Of a stretch of DNA of 12,871 nt, positions 7,109 through 12,871 are shown piece by piece. The notes beneath the pieces are model-generated. The model saw only the letters and a program-made list of their open reading frames with translations, was not told where the DNA came from and searched no databases. The DNA is from Bacteroidales bacterium H5 (GTDB taxonomy: Bacteria > Bacteroidota > Bacteroidia > Bacteroidales > Muribaculaceae): the NCBI GenBank assembly GCA_001701225.1, contig DAAQ01000031.1, positions 1 to 12,871 on the forward strand. Direction: 5' to 3'. Both the position numbers and the translations under genes were made by a program. Numbering within the stretch: position 1 is the stretch's first letter; every line of letters begins with the position of its first letter.

Positions 7109-7324
7109 TTATCGGCTCCTGTCTATGAGGGTGTGGCGGACGGCACCGGCACGGGAGGCGTCGTCGGGGTAGTCGCGCTCGAGGATGTCGGGAAAGAAGA
7201 AGAGCTTCATCACCAGGAATATGAACGCGAGCTTGACGAGGATGAGCGCCCACAGACGGCGCCCGACGGTCATCGAGCGGAATCCCTCGACATAAAATCC
7301 CACTATGCGCCTCAGCAGGTTCAT
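7109..7324 (-). CDS. DUF4492 small membrane protein, likely cytochrome bd-associated
   Basis: The 71-residue product matches the DUF4492 pattern: an amphipathic start (MNLLRRIVGFYVEGFRSMTV), one hydrophobic segment at about 23-44 running into LFFFPDIL, then a short charged tail. From memory of the family, these genes commonly sit directly upstream of cydA in Bacteroidetes and some Campylobacterota; its function is not established here. A role as a small oxidase subunit like CydX is inference. Its ATG overlaps the meaB stop by four bases (ATGA, 7321-7324), implying coupled translation. In this genome a transposase and repeats lie between it and cydA, which has the same orientation about 880 bp further on. 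Confidence 0.8.
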   Translation of the reverse strand: MNLLRRIVGFYVEGFRSMTVGRRLWALILVKLAFIFLVMKLFFFPDILERDYPDDASRAGAVRHTLIDRSR

Positions 7325-8409
7325 CTGAGCGCGTAATAACGGTCAAGGACATCCTTGGCCGCGGTGAACGAGCTCTGCTGGTTGCCAAGGACACGTATCT
7401 CCTTCTCGGCCAGCAGCTTCTCTATCTCGGGGTTATTGTAGAAATTGGCCCTTAGCTGCTCGTTGATGGTCTCGTACATCCACCAGCGGGCCTGCTCGGC
7501 GCGGCGGCGCTCAAAGTAGCCGTTTTCCATGACAAATTCGAAATAGCGGTCTATCATGTCCCACACCTCGGCGATGCCCAGCTCATAGTAACCCGAATAG
7601 GTCAGCACCTCGGGGGTCCAGCCCGAGGCAGGGGTGGGGAAGAGGTGCAGGGCATTGCGGAACTGCGCCTGGGCAAGCTGCGCGCGTGGTATGTTGTCGC
7701 CGTCGGCCTTGTTGATGACGATGCCGTCGGCCATCTCCATGATGCCGCGCTTGATGCCCTGCAGCTCGTCGCCCGTGCCAGCGAGCTGGATGAGCAGGAA
7801 GAAATCTACCATCGAGTGGACGGCGGTCTCGCTCTGACCCACGCCGACGGTCTCGACAAATATGTTGTCATAGCCCGCAGCCTCGCATAGCACTATGGTC
7901 TCGCGGGTCTTGCGTGCCACGCCGCCGAGCGACCCCGCCGAGGGGGAAGGGCGGATGAAGGCATCGGGATGCACCGACAGCTTCTCCATGCGTGTCTTGT
8001 CGCCGAGGATGCTCCCCTTGGTGCGCTCGCTTGACGGGTCTATGGCTAGCACGGCCAGCTTGCCGCCGCGCTTGAGCACATGCAGTCCGAACACATCTAT
8101 CGAGGTGCTCTTGCCCGCACCCGGCACCCCTGTGATGCCGATGCGGCGCGAGCGCCCGGAGTGGGGGAGACATTTCTCTATCACCTCCTGGGCCAGCACC
8201 TGATGTGCGGGCACAAGGCTCTCGACCAGCGTGACGGCACGCGACAGCATTGTGACATCCCCCTTGAGGATGCCCTCGACCATCTCGCCGGGGGTTGGGA
8301 GGGCCTGGCGCTTGCGGCGCCGCAGGTAGGGGTTGACTATGGGTGGCTGGCTCACGCCCGAGTTGACGGTGAGGCCTGCGAAATCTTCTGAGTTTTCGGG
8401 ATGCTGCAT
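7321..8409 (-). CDS. meaB: Methylmalonyl-CoA mutase-associated GTPase MeaB
   Basis: MeaB is the G-protein chaperone of adenosylcobalamin-dependent methylmalonyl-CoA mutase; it gates cofactor loading and protects the mutase from inactivation. The 362-residue product has Walker A GVPGAGKST at 94-102, IDPSSERTKGSILGDKTRM at about 123-141, FIRPSPSAGSLGG at 151-163, the switch region ETVGVGQSE at 186-194 and NKAD at 233-236 for guanine specificity. A C-terminal dimerisation arm follows. The start chosen is MQHPENSEDF at 8407-8409, 14 bp after the DUF1573 stop; the frame is open upstream into that gene, but the extension is non-family sequence. No mutase subunit genes are in the window. In this phylum the mutase serves the succinate-to-propionate route. 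Confidence 0.95.
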   Translation of the reverse strand: MQHPENSEDFAGLTVNSGVSQPPIVNPYLRRRKRQALPTPGEMVEGILKGDVTMLSRAVTLVESLVPAHQVLAQEVIEKCLPHSGRSRRIGITGVPGAGKSTSIDVFGLHVLKRGGKLAVLAIDPSSERTKGSILGDKTRMEKLSVHPDAFIRPSPSAGSLGGVARKTRETIVLCEAAGYDNIFVETVGVGQSETAVHSMVDFFLLIQLAGTGDELQGIKRGIMEMADGIVINKADGDNIPRAQLAQAQFRNALHLFPTPASGWTPEVLTYSGYYELGIAEVWDMIDRYFEFVMENGYFERRRAEQARWWMYETINEQLRANFYNNPEIEKLLAEKEIRVLGNQQSSFTAAKDVLDRYYALR

Positions 8410-8423
8410 GGCTTGGGTGTGAT

Positions 8424-9506
8424 TTAGGGTTCGGTGACCTCGCCCACCACACGCACCATGGTCGAAGGGTGTTCGGGGTCGTTGGCAATGATGTTGATGC
8501 GGGCGTTGAGCAGTTCGGTGCGCCCTATCTTCGAGGGGTCTACCCTCACGGTGACGGGCACCTTCTTGCCTGGCTTGACGCGCGTGTCCTTGACCGACAC
8601 GTCTACCGCCGGGTCGCTGCACGATATGCGCCTTATTATCAGGGGACTCTTGCCAAGGTTGGAGATGTCGAAACGGTGGGTCGACGCCTTGTCCGAACGG
8701 CACACCTTCTCGAGGTCTATCGCCGTGACGGAGGTGTCGATGAGGGGGGCCTTGGCACGCTCGGCATCAGTGAGCTTTGAGAAATCCTCGCTCACTATGG
8801 CCACGGTCTCGATGGTGACGGGCTGCGATGATGCCGTGGCGTCGGGCTGCATGACGATCGAGTCGGTCACTATGCCCCATTCGCGCGTGGCGTCTGTGTG
8901 GAATATGGTCGAGAGTATGAACTGCTCGCCCGGAGCCACCGCCGCGGGCTGCACTATCACGTTGATATACTTGGGGCTATGAAGCACCTTGGGACGTATG
9001 GTGTCCGACGAGGCGTTGTATGCCTCGACATACTGGCCCGGCGACGTGCCCTTGAGCACCTTGCCGTATGGGATGGTGCGCGTTCGCATCCTCACGGGCC
9101 CGGCCTCGACCGGGAAGCGCGAGCGCAACGTGTTGCCCGACCCTATCACCGTGCCGCGGATGGTGAGGCGCGTGCGCACGGGAGCCGACGAGCAGTCTAC
9201 GGTTATCTGCTTCTGGAACTTGCCGGGACGCCCCTTGGGGTCGAATCCGACCTTGAGCCAGATGGTGTCGCCGGGATTGACGGGGTCGTTCGAATACTCG
9301 GGCCTGGTACAGCCGCAGTTGGCCCTGGCACTGAGTATGGCCAGAGGCTCAGTGCCGGTGTTGACGAGCCCGAAGCGGCAATAGACGGTGCCCATCTCCT
9401 CGTCAAAGGCACCGAAATCGTGGGTCTTCTCGGTCCACTCGCCGTCGGCACGGGCCGTGACAGCGGCTGTCGCGAGAATGAATATGGCTATGAGTCGTTG
9501 AAACAT
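8424..9506 (-). CDS. Exported DUF1573 protein with Ig-like domains
   Basis: The function is unknown. The 360-residue product starts with a signal peptide (MFQRLIAIFILATAAVTARA), so it should be exported. Residues about 23-125 form a DUF1573 domain: WTEKTHDFGAFDEEMGTVYCRFGLVNTGTEPLAI-type sequence, with the NCGCTRPEY motif and PGDTIWLKVGFDP. The middle and C-terminal parts look like further beta-sandwich modules of the same kind, for example DISNLGKSPLIIRRISCSDPAV and VKPGKKVPVTVRVDPSKIG. This resembles the ASH/MSP-like Ig fold. It is 31 bp downstream of a smaller DUF1573 gene and 14 bp upstream of meaB, so it is probably in one operon. Confidence 0.85.
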   Translation of the reverse strand: MFQRLIAIFILATAAVTARADGEWTEKTHDFGAFDEEMGTVYCRFGLVNTGTEPLAILSARANCGCTRPEYSNDPVNPGDTIWLKVGFDPKGRPGKFQKQITVDCSSAPVRTRLTIRGTVIGSGNTLRSRFPVEAGPVRMRTRTIPYGKVLKGTSPGQYVEAYNASSDTIRPKVLHSPKYINVIVQPAAVAPGEQFILSTIFHTDATREWGIVTDSIVMQPDATASSQPVTIETVAIVSEDFSKLTDAERAKAPLIDTSVTAIDLEKVCRSDKASTHRFDISNLGKSPLIIRRISCSDPAVDVSVKDTRVKPGKKVPVTVRVDPSKIGRTELLNARINIIANDPEHPSTMVRVVGEVTEP

Positions 9507-9537
9507 GAGAAATCAGGTCTGTGTGTCGGTTGACTTG

Positions 9538-9915
9538 TCAGGGCACTACCACGCCCGAGAATGTGAGCTTGACACGCTTTTTCTGCGAGCTGGTCTGCAC
9601 CTTGACCACCCTGTTGACCTCGCCGCGGAATGTCGAGGGATTGAACCTCACGACAATCTCACCCTTCTCGCCCGGCTTTACGGGTTTCTGGGGGAACTCG
9701 GGCTTGGTGCAGCCGCAGCCGCCGTTGGTCACCGTGACTATCCCAACGGGCTCGTCGCCTGTGTTGGTGAAGGGGTATGTCATTGTCACGGTGCCCCCCG
9801 ATGCCTTGACCGTGCCGAAATCGGCCTTCTCGCGCTCAAAGGTTATCTGCCCTTTGGCCGATGCGGCCAGCGCGCCGCCGAGCACCAGCATCAGGGATAA
9901 GAATATGTGTCGCAT
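9538..9915 (-). CDS. Exported single-domain DUF1573 protein
   Basis: This 125-residue protein has a signal peptide (MRHIFLSLMLVLGGALAASA) and one complete DUF1573 domain: FEREKADFGTVKASGGTV, PFTNTGDEPVGIVTVT, then NGGCGCTKPEFP and PGEKGEIVVRFNP. The paired cysteines in GCGCTKP are the hallmark of the family; their role is not known. It is the first gene of the leftward operon, about 60 bp downstream of a consensus promoter, and is followed by a longer paralogue. Family members are common in Bacteroidetes, often as tandem sets; a structural or binding role in the cell envelope is a guess. Confidence 0.88.
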   Translation of the reverse strand: MRHIFLSLMLVLGGALAASAKGQITFEREKADFGTVKASGGTVTMTYPFTNTGDEPVGIVTVTNGGCGCTKPEFPQKPVKPGEKGEIVVRFNPSTFRGEVNRVVKVQTSSQKKRVKLTFSGVVVP

Positions 9916-9975
9916 AATCTTTATGGTTTGTGTCTATCAGTGAATACAACCACGGAGTGGAAGAGGTTCACCCTG

Positions 9976-10007
9976 CAAATATAAAAAAAACTCCCCGAGT
10001 GGCCAAA
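9976..10007 (-). promoter_or_regulatory. Putative promoter for the DUF1573-DUF1573-meaB-DUF4492 operon
   Basis: On the minus strand there is TTTG at 10004-10007, 20 nt of spacing, and TATATTTG at 9976-9983. Both boxes match the Bacteroidetes consensus (TTTG at -33, TAnnTTTG at -7) exactly. Transcription would start near 9969, about 54 nt before the first ATG. The -33 box lies at the edge of the stem and loop of the preceding operon's terminator. Confidence 0.75.
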
Positions 10008-10027
10008 TCATTGACGGCCACTCGGGG
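9983..10027 (-). terminator. Intrinsic terminator of the FKBP operon
   Basis: A perfect 12-bp stem, CCCCGAGTGGCC (9993-10004) and GGCCACTCGGGG (10016-10027), closes an 11-nt loop. Read on the minus strand it is followed two bases later by eight T residues (9990-9983). It lies about 30 bp after the stop of the last FKBP gene. No comparable hairpin is seen at any other gene end in the window. Confidence 0.92.
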
Positions 10028-10058
10028 AAATTATTTTCTATGTCCTTTCGGAAGGGGC

Positions 10059-10973
10059 TTACTTGCCGGGCTCTACGTCTGTAACCTCTACATCAAAGAT
10101 GAGGGTGGCGTTGGGGCCGATGCCGGCCTGGGGTGCGCCATCAGCACCGTATGCGAGGTTACCGGGAATCATGAGCACGTAGTGCGAGCCCTTCTTCATC
10201 ATCGAGAGGCCTTCGCCAAAACCGGGCACCACGTTGCGGGGGCTGAACTTGACGCCCTGGTCGTTGCTGTCGAACACGGTTCCGTCGACGAGCTGACCCT
10301 TATACTTGACGGTGGCCTGGCCGTTCTTGCCTACAGCCTCGCCTGTACCCTCGGTGATGACCTTATAGGCCAGACCCGACTCGGTGACCACGATAGAGGG
10401 ATCCTTCTCCTTGGCTTCCTTGATATAAGCCTCGCCGGCCTTGCCGTTCTCCTGGGCCTCGGGCGAGTTCATCTTGGCCTCGCGTGCGGCAGCCTCCTGG
10501 GCCTCATAGTACTCCATCATCTTCTGCTGGGCCTGCTGGGCCAGGGTCTGGAATACGGCCTGCGACTCGCGCAGCTCCTCCATGCTCACGGAGTCTGCCA
10601 TGAATGCCTTGGCGTATGCCTCGTAGACTTTGGCGCGGTTAACCTCGACACCGGCCTGCTCGTAGCGCATCAGCTGTCCGGCAACCTGAAGGCCGAGCGA
10701 CAGACCTGTCAGATAGCCCTGCTGGGTGGTATCGGTCATGATCACCTGCTTGAGACCGCGCAGGATGTCGTCTTTCTTCATCTTGGACTTCTCCTCGTCG
10801 CCGAGCTGGGTATTGTAGTCTGATGCCAAACGATAGCCCTGGCTTTCGCCGAGATAGGTCGAGAGCGAGTCGCTGAAGGCGCTGTCGCCTGCGCTCGAGG
10901 ATGTCTTGGAGCAGCTCGAGGTCACTCCGAGAATAGCTGCGGCAACTCCGCAAGCCAAAACAATCTTTTTCAT
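10059..10973 (-). CDS. FKBP-type peptidyl-prolyl isomerase, lipoprotein
   Basis: This is a folding helper that speeds cis-trans change at proline bonds. The 304-residue product has a lipoprotein signal (MKKIVLACGVAAAILGVTSSC, lipid cysteine C21), then a helical FKBP_N-type dimerisation region (about 33-190, rich in Gln, Glu and Ala), then an FKBP domain (about 200-302). The domain shows VKYKG, GTVFDS, PGFGEGL with Phe252 where FKBP12 has its active-site Trp, LAYG and NATLIFDVEV. The architecture is that of FkpA or Mip. It is the last of three FKBP genes in one operon, 37 bp after the previous one, and is followed by a strong terminator. Confidence 0.94.
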   Translation of the reverse strand: MKKIVLACGVAAAILGVTSSCSKTSSSAGDSAFSDSLSTYLGESQGYRLASDYNTQLGDEEKSKMKKDDILRGLKQVIMTDTTQQGYLTGLSLGLQVAGQLMRYEQAGVEVNRAKVYEAYAKAFMADSVSMEELRESQAVFQTLAQQAQQKMMEYYEAQEAAAREAKMNSPEAQENGKAGEAYIKEAKEKDPSIVVTESGLAYKVITEGTGEAVGKNGQATVKYKGQLVDGTVFDSNDQGVKFSPRNVVPGFGEGLSMMKKGSHYVLMIPGNLAYGADGAPQAGIGPNATLIFDVEVTDVEPGK

Positions 10974-11010
10974 TGTCTTTTTTGTGTGTATATGAATTTG
11001 TTAATGGTTG

Positions 11011-11802
11011 TCACTGTTGTCCCGAGGGCTTTATGCCGACGAGCTCAACCGTAAAGTCGAGTGCCGCGCCGCCCGGTATCACGCCGCGTATGCCGCGGTT
11101 GCCATATCCGAGGTCCGACGGTATCACCAGGCGGTATCGGCCGCCGGGTTTCATCATCTTGAGGCCCTCCGACATGCCGGGCACCACTCCGCTCACGGAG
11201 AGGTCGACAGGCTTGTCGGTCGAGTCGAACTCAGAGCCGTCGCTGAGACGCCCGGTATAGAGCACGCTCACCGTGTCGCCGTCAGTGGGCATCGGGCCCT
11301 CTCCCTCGGTGAGCACCTGGAACACCAGGCCCGACGGGGTGGTCACGGCTCCCGGCCGGGCAGCCTCGGTGGCAAGGAACTGTGCCTGAGACTCTGCCGA
11401 GAACTCACGCGCCTCCTCGGGAGCTATCTGACGGTCGATATATGCCTGGGCAGACTCGGGGGTAAACCCTACCGAGCCTCCGCGCACCACCTTGCCGAAC
11501 GCCTCGGCCAGAGCCGTCGGATTCACGTCGAGCCCCATCATGGCCGCCTCGGCAATCGAGCGCGAGATGTTTGCGGCCATCATGGCACCACGTATATACT
11601 GTGCCTTGATTGAGTCCTGAGACTGGAAATTCTCCTCAAACCCCTTGGCGAACGCGTCGCGCTCGGCCTGGGAGAGGGCGGTGGTGTTGATGGCCGAACC
11701 CCAGTATGTGGCCAGGGCCGCGGCCAGAGAGTCGGTCGGTTCGGCCGCACGGGCCTGGAGACCCAGTGCGGCTGCTATGGAGAGGAGGATAAGACTGCGC
11801 AT
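11011..11802 (-). CDS. FKBP-type peptidyl-prolyl isomerase, exported, with altered active site
   Basis: The 263-residue product starts with a typical cleavable signal peptide (MRSLILLSIAAALGLQARA, cut near 19-20), with no lipid cysteine, so it should be periplasmic. A helical FKBP_N region spans about 25-148, and the FKBP domain about 155-257, with VLYTG, SEFDS, PGMSEGL, LGYG and a C-terminal LDFTVELVGI strand. The active-site Trp of FKBP12 is replaced by Met210, and the usual Phe in the preceding strand by a small or aliphatic residue (VDLSVSG). It may therefore be a weak isomerase that works mainly as a chaperone; that is inference. It is the middle gene of three, 13 bp after its upstream neighbour. 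Confidence 0.92.
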   Translation of the reverse strand: MRSLILLSIAAALGLQARAAEPTDSLAAALATYWGSAINTTALSQAERDAFAKGFEENFQSQDSIKAQYIRGAMMAANISRSIAEAAMMGLDVNPTALAEAFGKVVRGGSVGFTPESAQAYIDRQIAPEEAREFSAESQAQFLATEAARPGAVTTPSGLVFQVLTEGEGPMPTDGDTVSVLYTGRLSDGSEFDSTDKPVDLSVSGVVPGMSEGLKMMKPGGRYRLVIPSDLGYGNRGIRGVIPGGAALDFTVELVGIKPSGQQ

Positions 11803-11815
11803 GGCGGTGAGGGTA

Positions 11816-12433
11816 TCAGAGTACGCGCAGCAGCTCGACGTCGAATATCAGGGTCGAGTTGGGGCCGATGGGGCCTGCACCCTGCGGACCGTATGCAAGC
11901 TGCGAGGGGATGAAGAGACGCCACTTTGAGCCGGCCTTCATCAGCTGCAGGGCCTCGACCCATCCGGGGATTACCTGTGTCACGCCGAATGTGGCGGGCA
12001 CACCGCGGTCTACCGAGCTGTCGAACACAGTGCCGTCGATGAGCTTGCCTGTATAGTGGACCTCGACACGGTCTGTCGACTTGGGCAGCGGGCCGTCACC
12101 CTCGGTGATTACCTCATACTGCAGACCCGAGGGAAGGGTCTTGACCTCGGCACGCTTGCCGTTCTCCTCGAGATACTGCTTGCCCGCAGCCTCGTTGATC
12201 TCGCCCATCTTGGCAGCCTCGGCCTGCTGCTTGGCCTCGAGGGCGGTGAAATATTTCTGAATCTCGGCCTTGGCATCCTCATAGCTCATCTTGGGCTGCG
12301 AGCCATAGAAGACCGAGGCGACACCGTCGGCAAAATCCTCGACATTGATTTTCTCGATCCCGCTCGCACGGAAATTCTGGCCCATGCTCAGTCCGAGAGC
12401 ATAGCTGATACGGTCAAGTTCTTTCTGTTCCAT
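11816..12433 (-). CDS. FKBP-type peptidyl-prolyl isomerase, cytoplasmic (FklB/FKBP22-like)
   Basis: The 205-residue product has no signal peptide; it begins MEQKELDRISYALGLSMGQN, the start of an FKBP_N dimerisation domain (about 1-90), which points to the cytoplasm. The FKBP domain (about 98-205) keeps all usual active-site features: VHYTG, GTVFDSS, VIPGWVEAL with Trp158, LAYG and NSTLIFDVELL. Length and layout match E. coli FklB (FKBP22). It is the first gene of the three-FKBP operon, about 55 nt downstream of a consensus promoter. The start at 12433 is supported by alignment of the helical region with FklB proteins as remembered. Confidence 0.93.
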   Translation of the reverse strand: MEQKELDRISYALGLSMGQNFRASGIEKINVEDFADGVASVFYGSQPKMSYEDAKAEIQKYFTALEAKQQAEAAKMGEINEAAGKQYLEENGKRAEVKTLPSGLQYEVITEGDGPLPKSTDRVEVHYTGKLIDGTVFDSSVDRGVPATFGVTQVIPGWVEALQLMKAGSKWRLFIPSQLAYGPQGAGPIGPNSTLIFDVELLRVL

Positions 12434-12492
12434 AATAGAATAGTTGTTAGTGTTGTTTGGTATGTTTTGGAGAGCGGGGGAGATTCAACTTG

Positions 12493-12500
12493 CAAAGTTA
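12493..12500 (-). promoter_or_regulatory. Putative promoter (-7 box) for the FKBP operon
   Basis: On the minus strand this reads TAACTTTG, an exact TAnnTTTG match, within an AT-rich block at 12500-12550. The -33 position holds only a weak match (GTGA). Transcription would begin near 12486, giving a leader of about 53 nt before the FklB-like gene. Confidence 0.65.
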
Positions 12501-12704
12501 GATGATTTTTGCGATGTATTTCACTTATTTTATTTAAAAAACTTAAAAAGCCGCACTCCCCCCTTAAATGTCAACACCTTATCCCCCAAACAAGTTCACC
12601 CCGACCCTTATCAATGAGGAATGAGGAATTAGTAATGGGCGGCGCCACCGCATCCCCAAGTCGTAGGGGTGTGGCCTGCCACGCCCGCAAGCGCACCAGC
12701 ATGG

Positions 12705-12733
12705 CGCACAAGGCAACCCAAAGAGCTCCCGGC
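12705..12733 (+). repeat. Direct repeat, copy 1
   Basis: These 29 bases match 12783-12811 with a single difference, and the last 22 are identical. The copies are 78 bp apart. Copy 1 stops where the palindrome GCTCCC-GGC-GGGAGC should continue (it turns into CCTGAAAC), so it looks like a truncated version of copy 2. Confidence 0.85.
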
Positions 12734-12782
12734 CCTGAAACAATTAGAAATTAGGAATGTGGGGCCATCGTATCCCCCAGGT

Positions 12783-12811
12783 CGCACAGGGCAACCCAAA
12801 GAGCTCCCGGC
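12783..12811 (+). repeat. Direct repeat, copy 2
   Basis: Second copy of the 29-bp repeat at 12705-12733. It runs straight into hairpin B of the complete two-hairpin unit at 12803-12858, so it forms the flank of that element. Confidence 0.85.
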
Positions 12812-12858
12812 GGGAGCGATGTCATCGTTAGCCCGGGGTGACCGTAGGAAACCCCGGG
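12803..12858 (-). repeat. REP-like unit 6, distant copy with different stems
   Basis: On the minus strand: hairpin A CCCGGGGT (12858-12851), 11-nt loop, ACCCCGGG (12839-12832); spacer CTAACGATGACATC of exactly 14 nt (12831-12818); hairpin B GCTCCC-GCC-GGGAGC (12817-12803). The plan and spacer length equal those of the cluster near the transposase about 6.2 kb away, yet both stems differ in sequence and stay perfectly paired. Confidence 0.82.
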
Positions 12859-12871
12859 AAACGGACAATCC

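Larger units (their letters stand above)
12501..12871. other. Gene-free right end with AT-rich tract and repeats
   Basis: No credible gene is seen in these 371 bp. From 12501 to about 12550 the sequence is AT-rich and probably upstream promoter DNA of the FKBP operon. From about 12610 on it consists of two imperfect direct-repeat units. Each begins with an AGGAATTAG- or AGAAATTAG-like block (12623 and 12746), continues into GCCA..CG.ATCCCC and ends in the shared GGCAACCCAAAGAG element. The last part holds a two-hairpin repeat. ORFs crossing this area are repeat sequence, not genes. Confidence 0.7.

Noticed and set aside
8410..8703. N-terminal extension of MeaB to 8703
   Set aside because: It overlaps the DUF1573 coding region and has no family similarity; the start at 8409 gives the normal MeaB length.
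12629..12868. A 79-codon minus-strand open frame at the right edge
   Set aside because: It runs through the two-hairpin unit and both direct repeats; the internal repetition of its protein (GSSLGC twice) comes from the DNA repeats.

Overview
The window looks like the chromosome of a fairly GC-rich member of the Bacteroidales, possibly Muribaculaceae (the family is inference). Supporting signs are a Bacteroidetes-type IF2 N-terminus, the order rimP-nusA-infB, a DUF4492 gene in the neighbourhood of cydAB, lipoprotein FKBPs, AT-rich leaders without Shine-Dalgarno sequences, and three matches to the Bacteroidetes -7 promoter element TAnnTTTG, each just upstream of a transcription unit. All genes except msrAB lie on the minus strand.

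Layout from left to right. (1) 1-2298: a translation/transcription operon read leftward, rimP, nusA, then the first 118 codons of infB, which runs off the left edge; its promoter is at about 2359-2366. (2) 2484-3536: a rightward msrAB fusion with a lipoprotein signal. (3) 3547-6231: cydA and cydB, the two subunits of a cytochrome bd quinol oxidase, converging on msrAB with only 10 bp between. (4) 6268-6636: a cluster of palindromic, REP-like two-hairpin repeats. (5) 6637-7080: a small HUH/Y1 transposase (IS200/RAYT-like) abutting the repeats. (6) 7109-9915: two DUF1573 proteins, the MeaB GTPase and a small DUF4492 membrane protein, in a tightly packed leftward operon. (7) 9976-10027: a strong intrinsic terminator that overlaps the next promoter. 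(8) 10059-12433: three FKBP-type prolyl isomerases in one operon, predicted for the cytoplasm, the periplasm and a lipoprotein location. (9) 12510-12871: gene-free sequence with direct repeats and one further two-hairpin repeat.

Most genes are core or housekeeping functions. The most interesting part is 6232-7324. Five repeat units there, plus one at the right edge, share an architecture: hairpin A, a spacer of 14 nt related to CTAACCATGATGGC in the well-kept copies, then hairpin B of the form GTCCCC-GGGGAC. Stem sequences change between copies while pairing is kept. The units lie next to a single-strand-type transposase, so the locus resembles a REP/RAYT system. It sits between a DUF4492 gene (a family that from memory often sits directly before cydA and may be a CydX-like oxidase subunit) and cydAB, as if the element had split an ancestral operon.

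Functional links: cytochrome bd supports growth at very low oxygen, MsrAB repairs oxidised methionines in exported proteins, the FKBPs help protein folding in different compartments, and MeaB protects methylmalonyl-CoA mutase in the succinate-to-propionate pathway. All of this fits a gut anaerobe that meets traces of oxygen.
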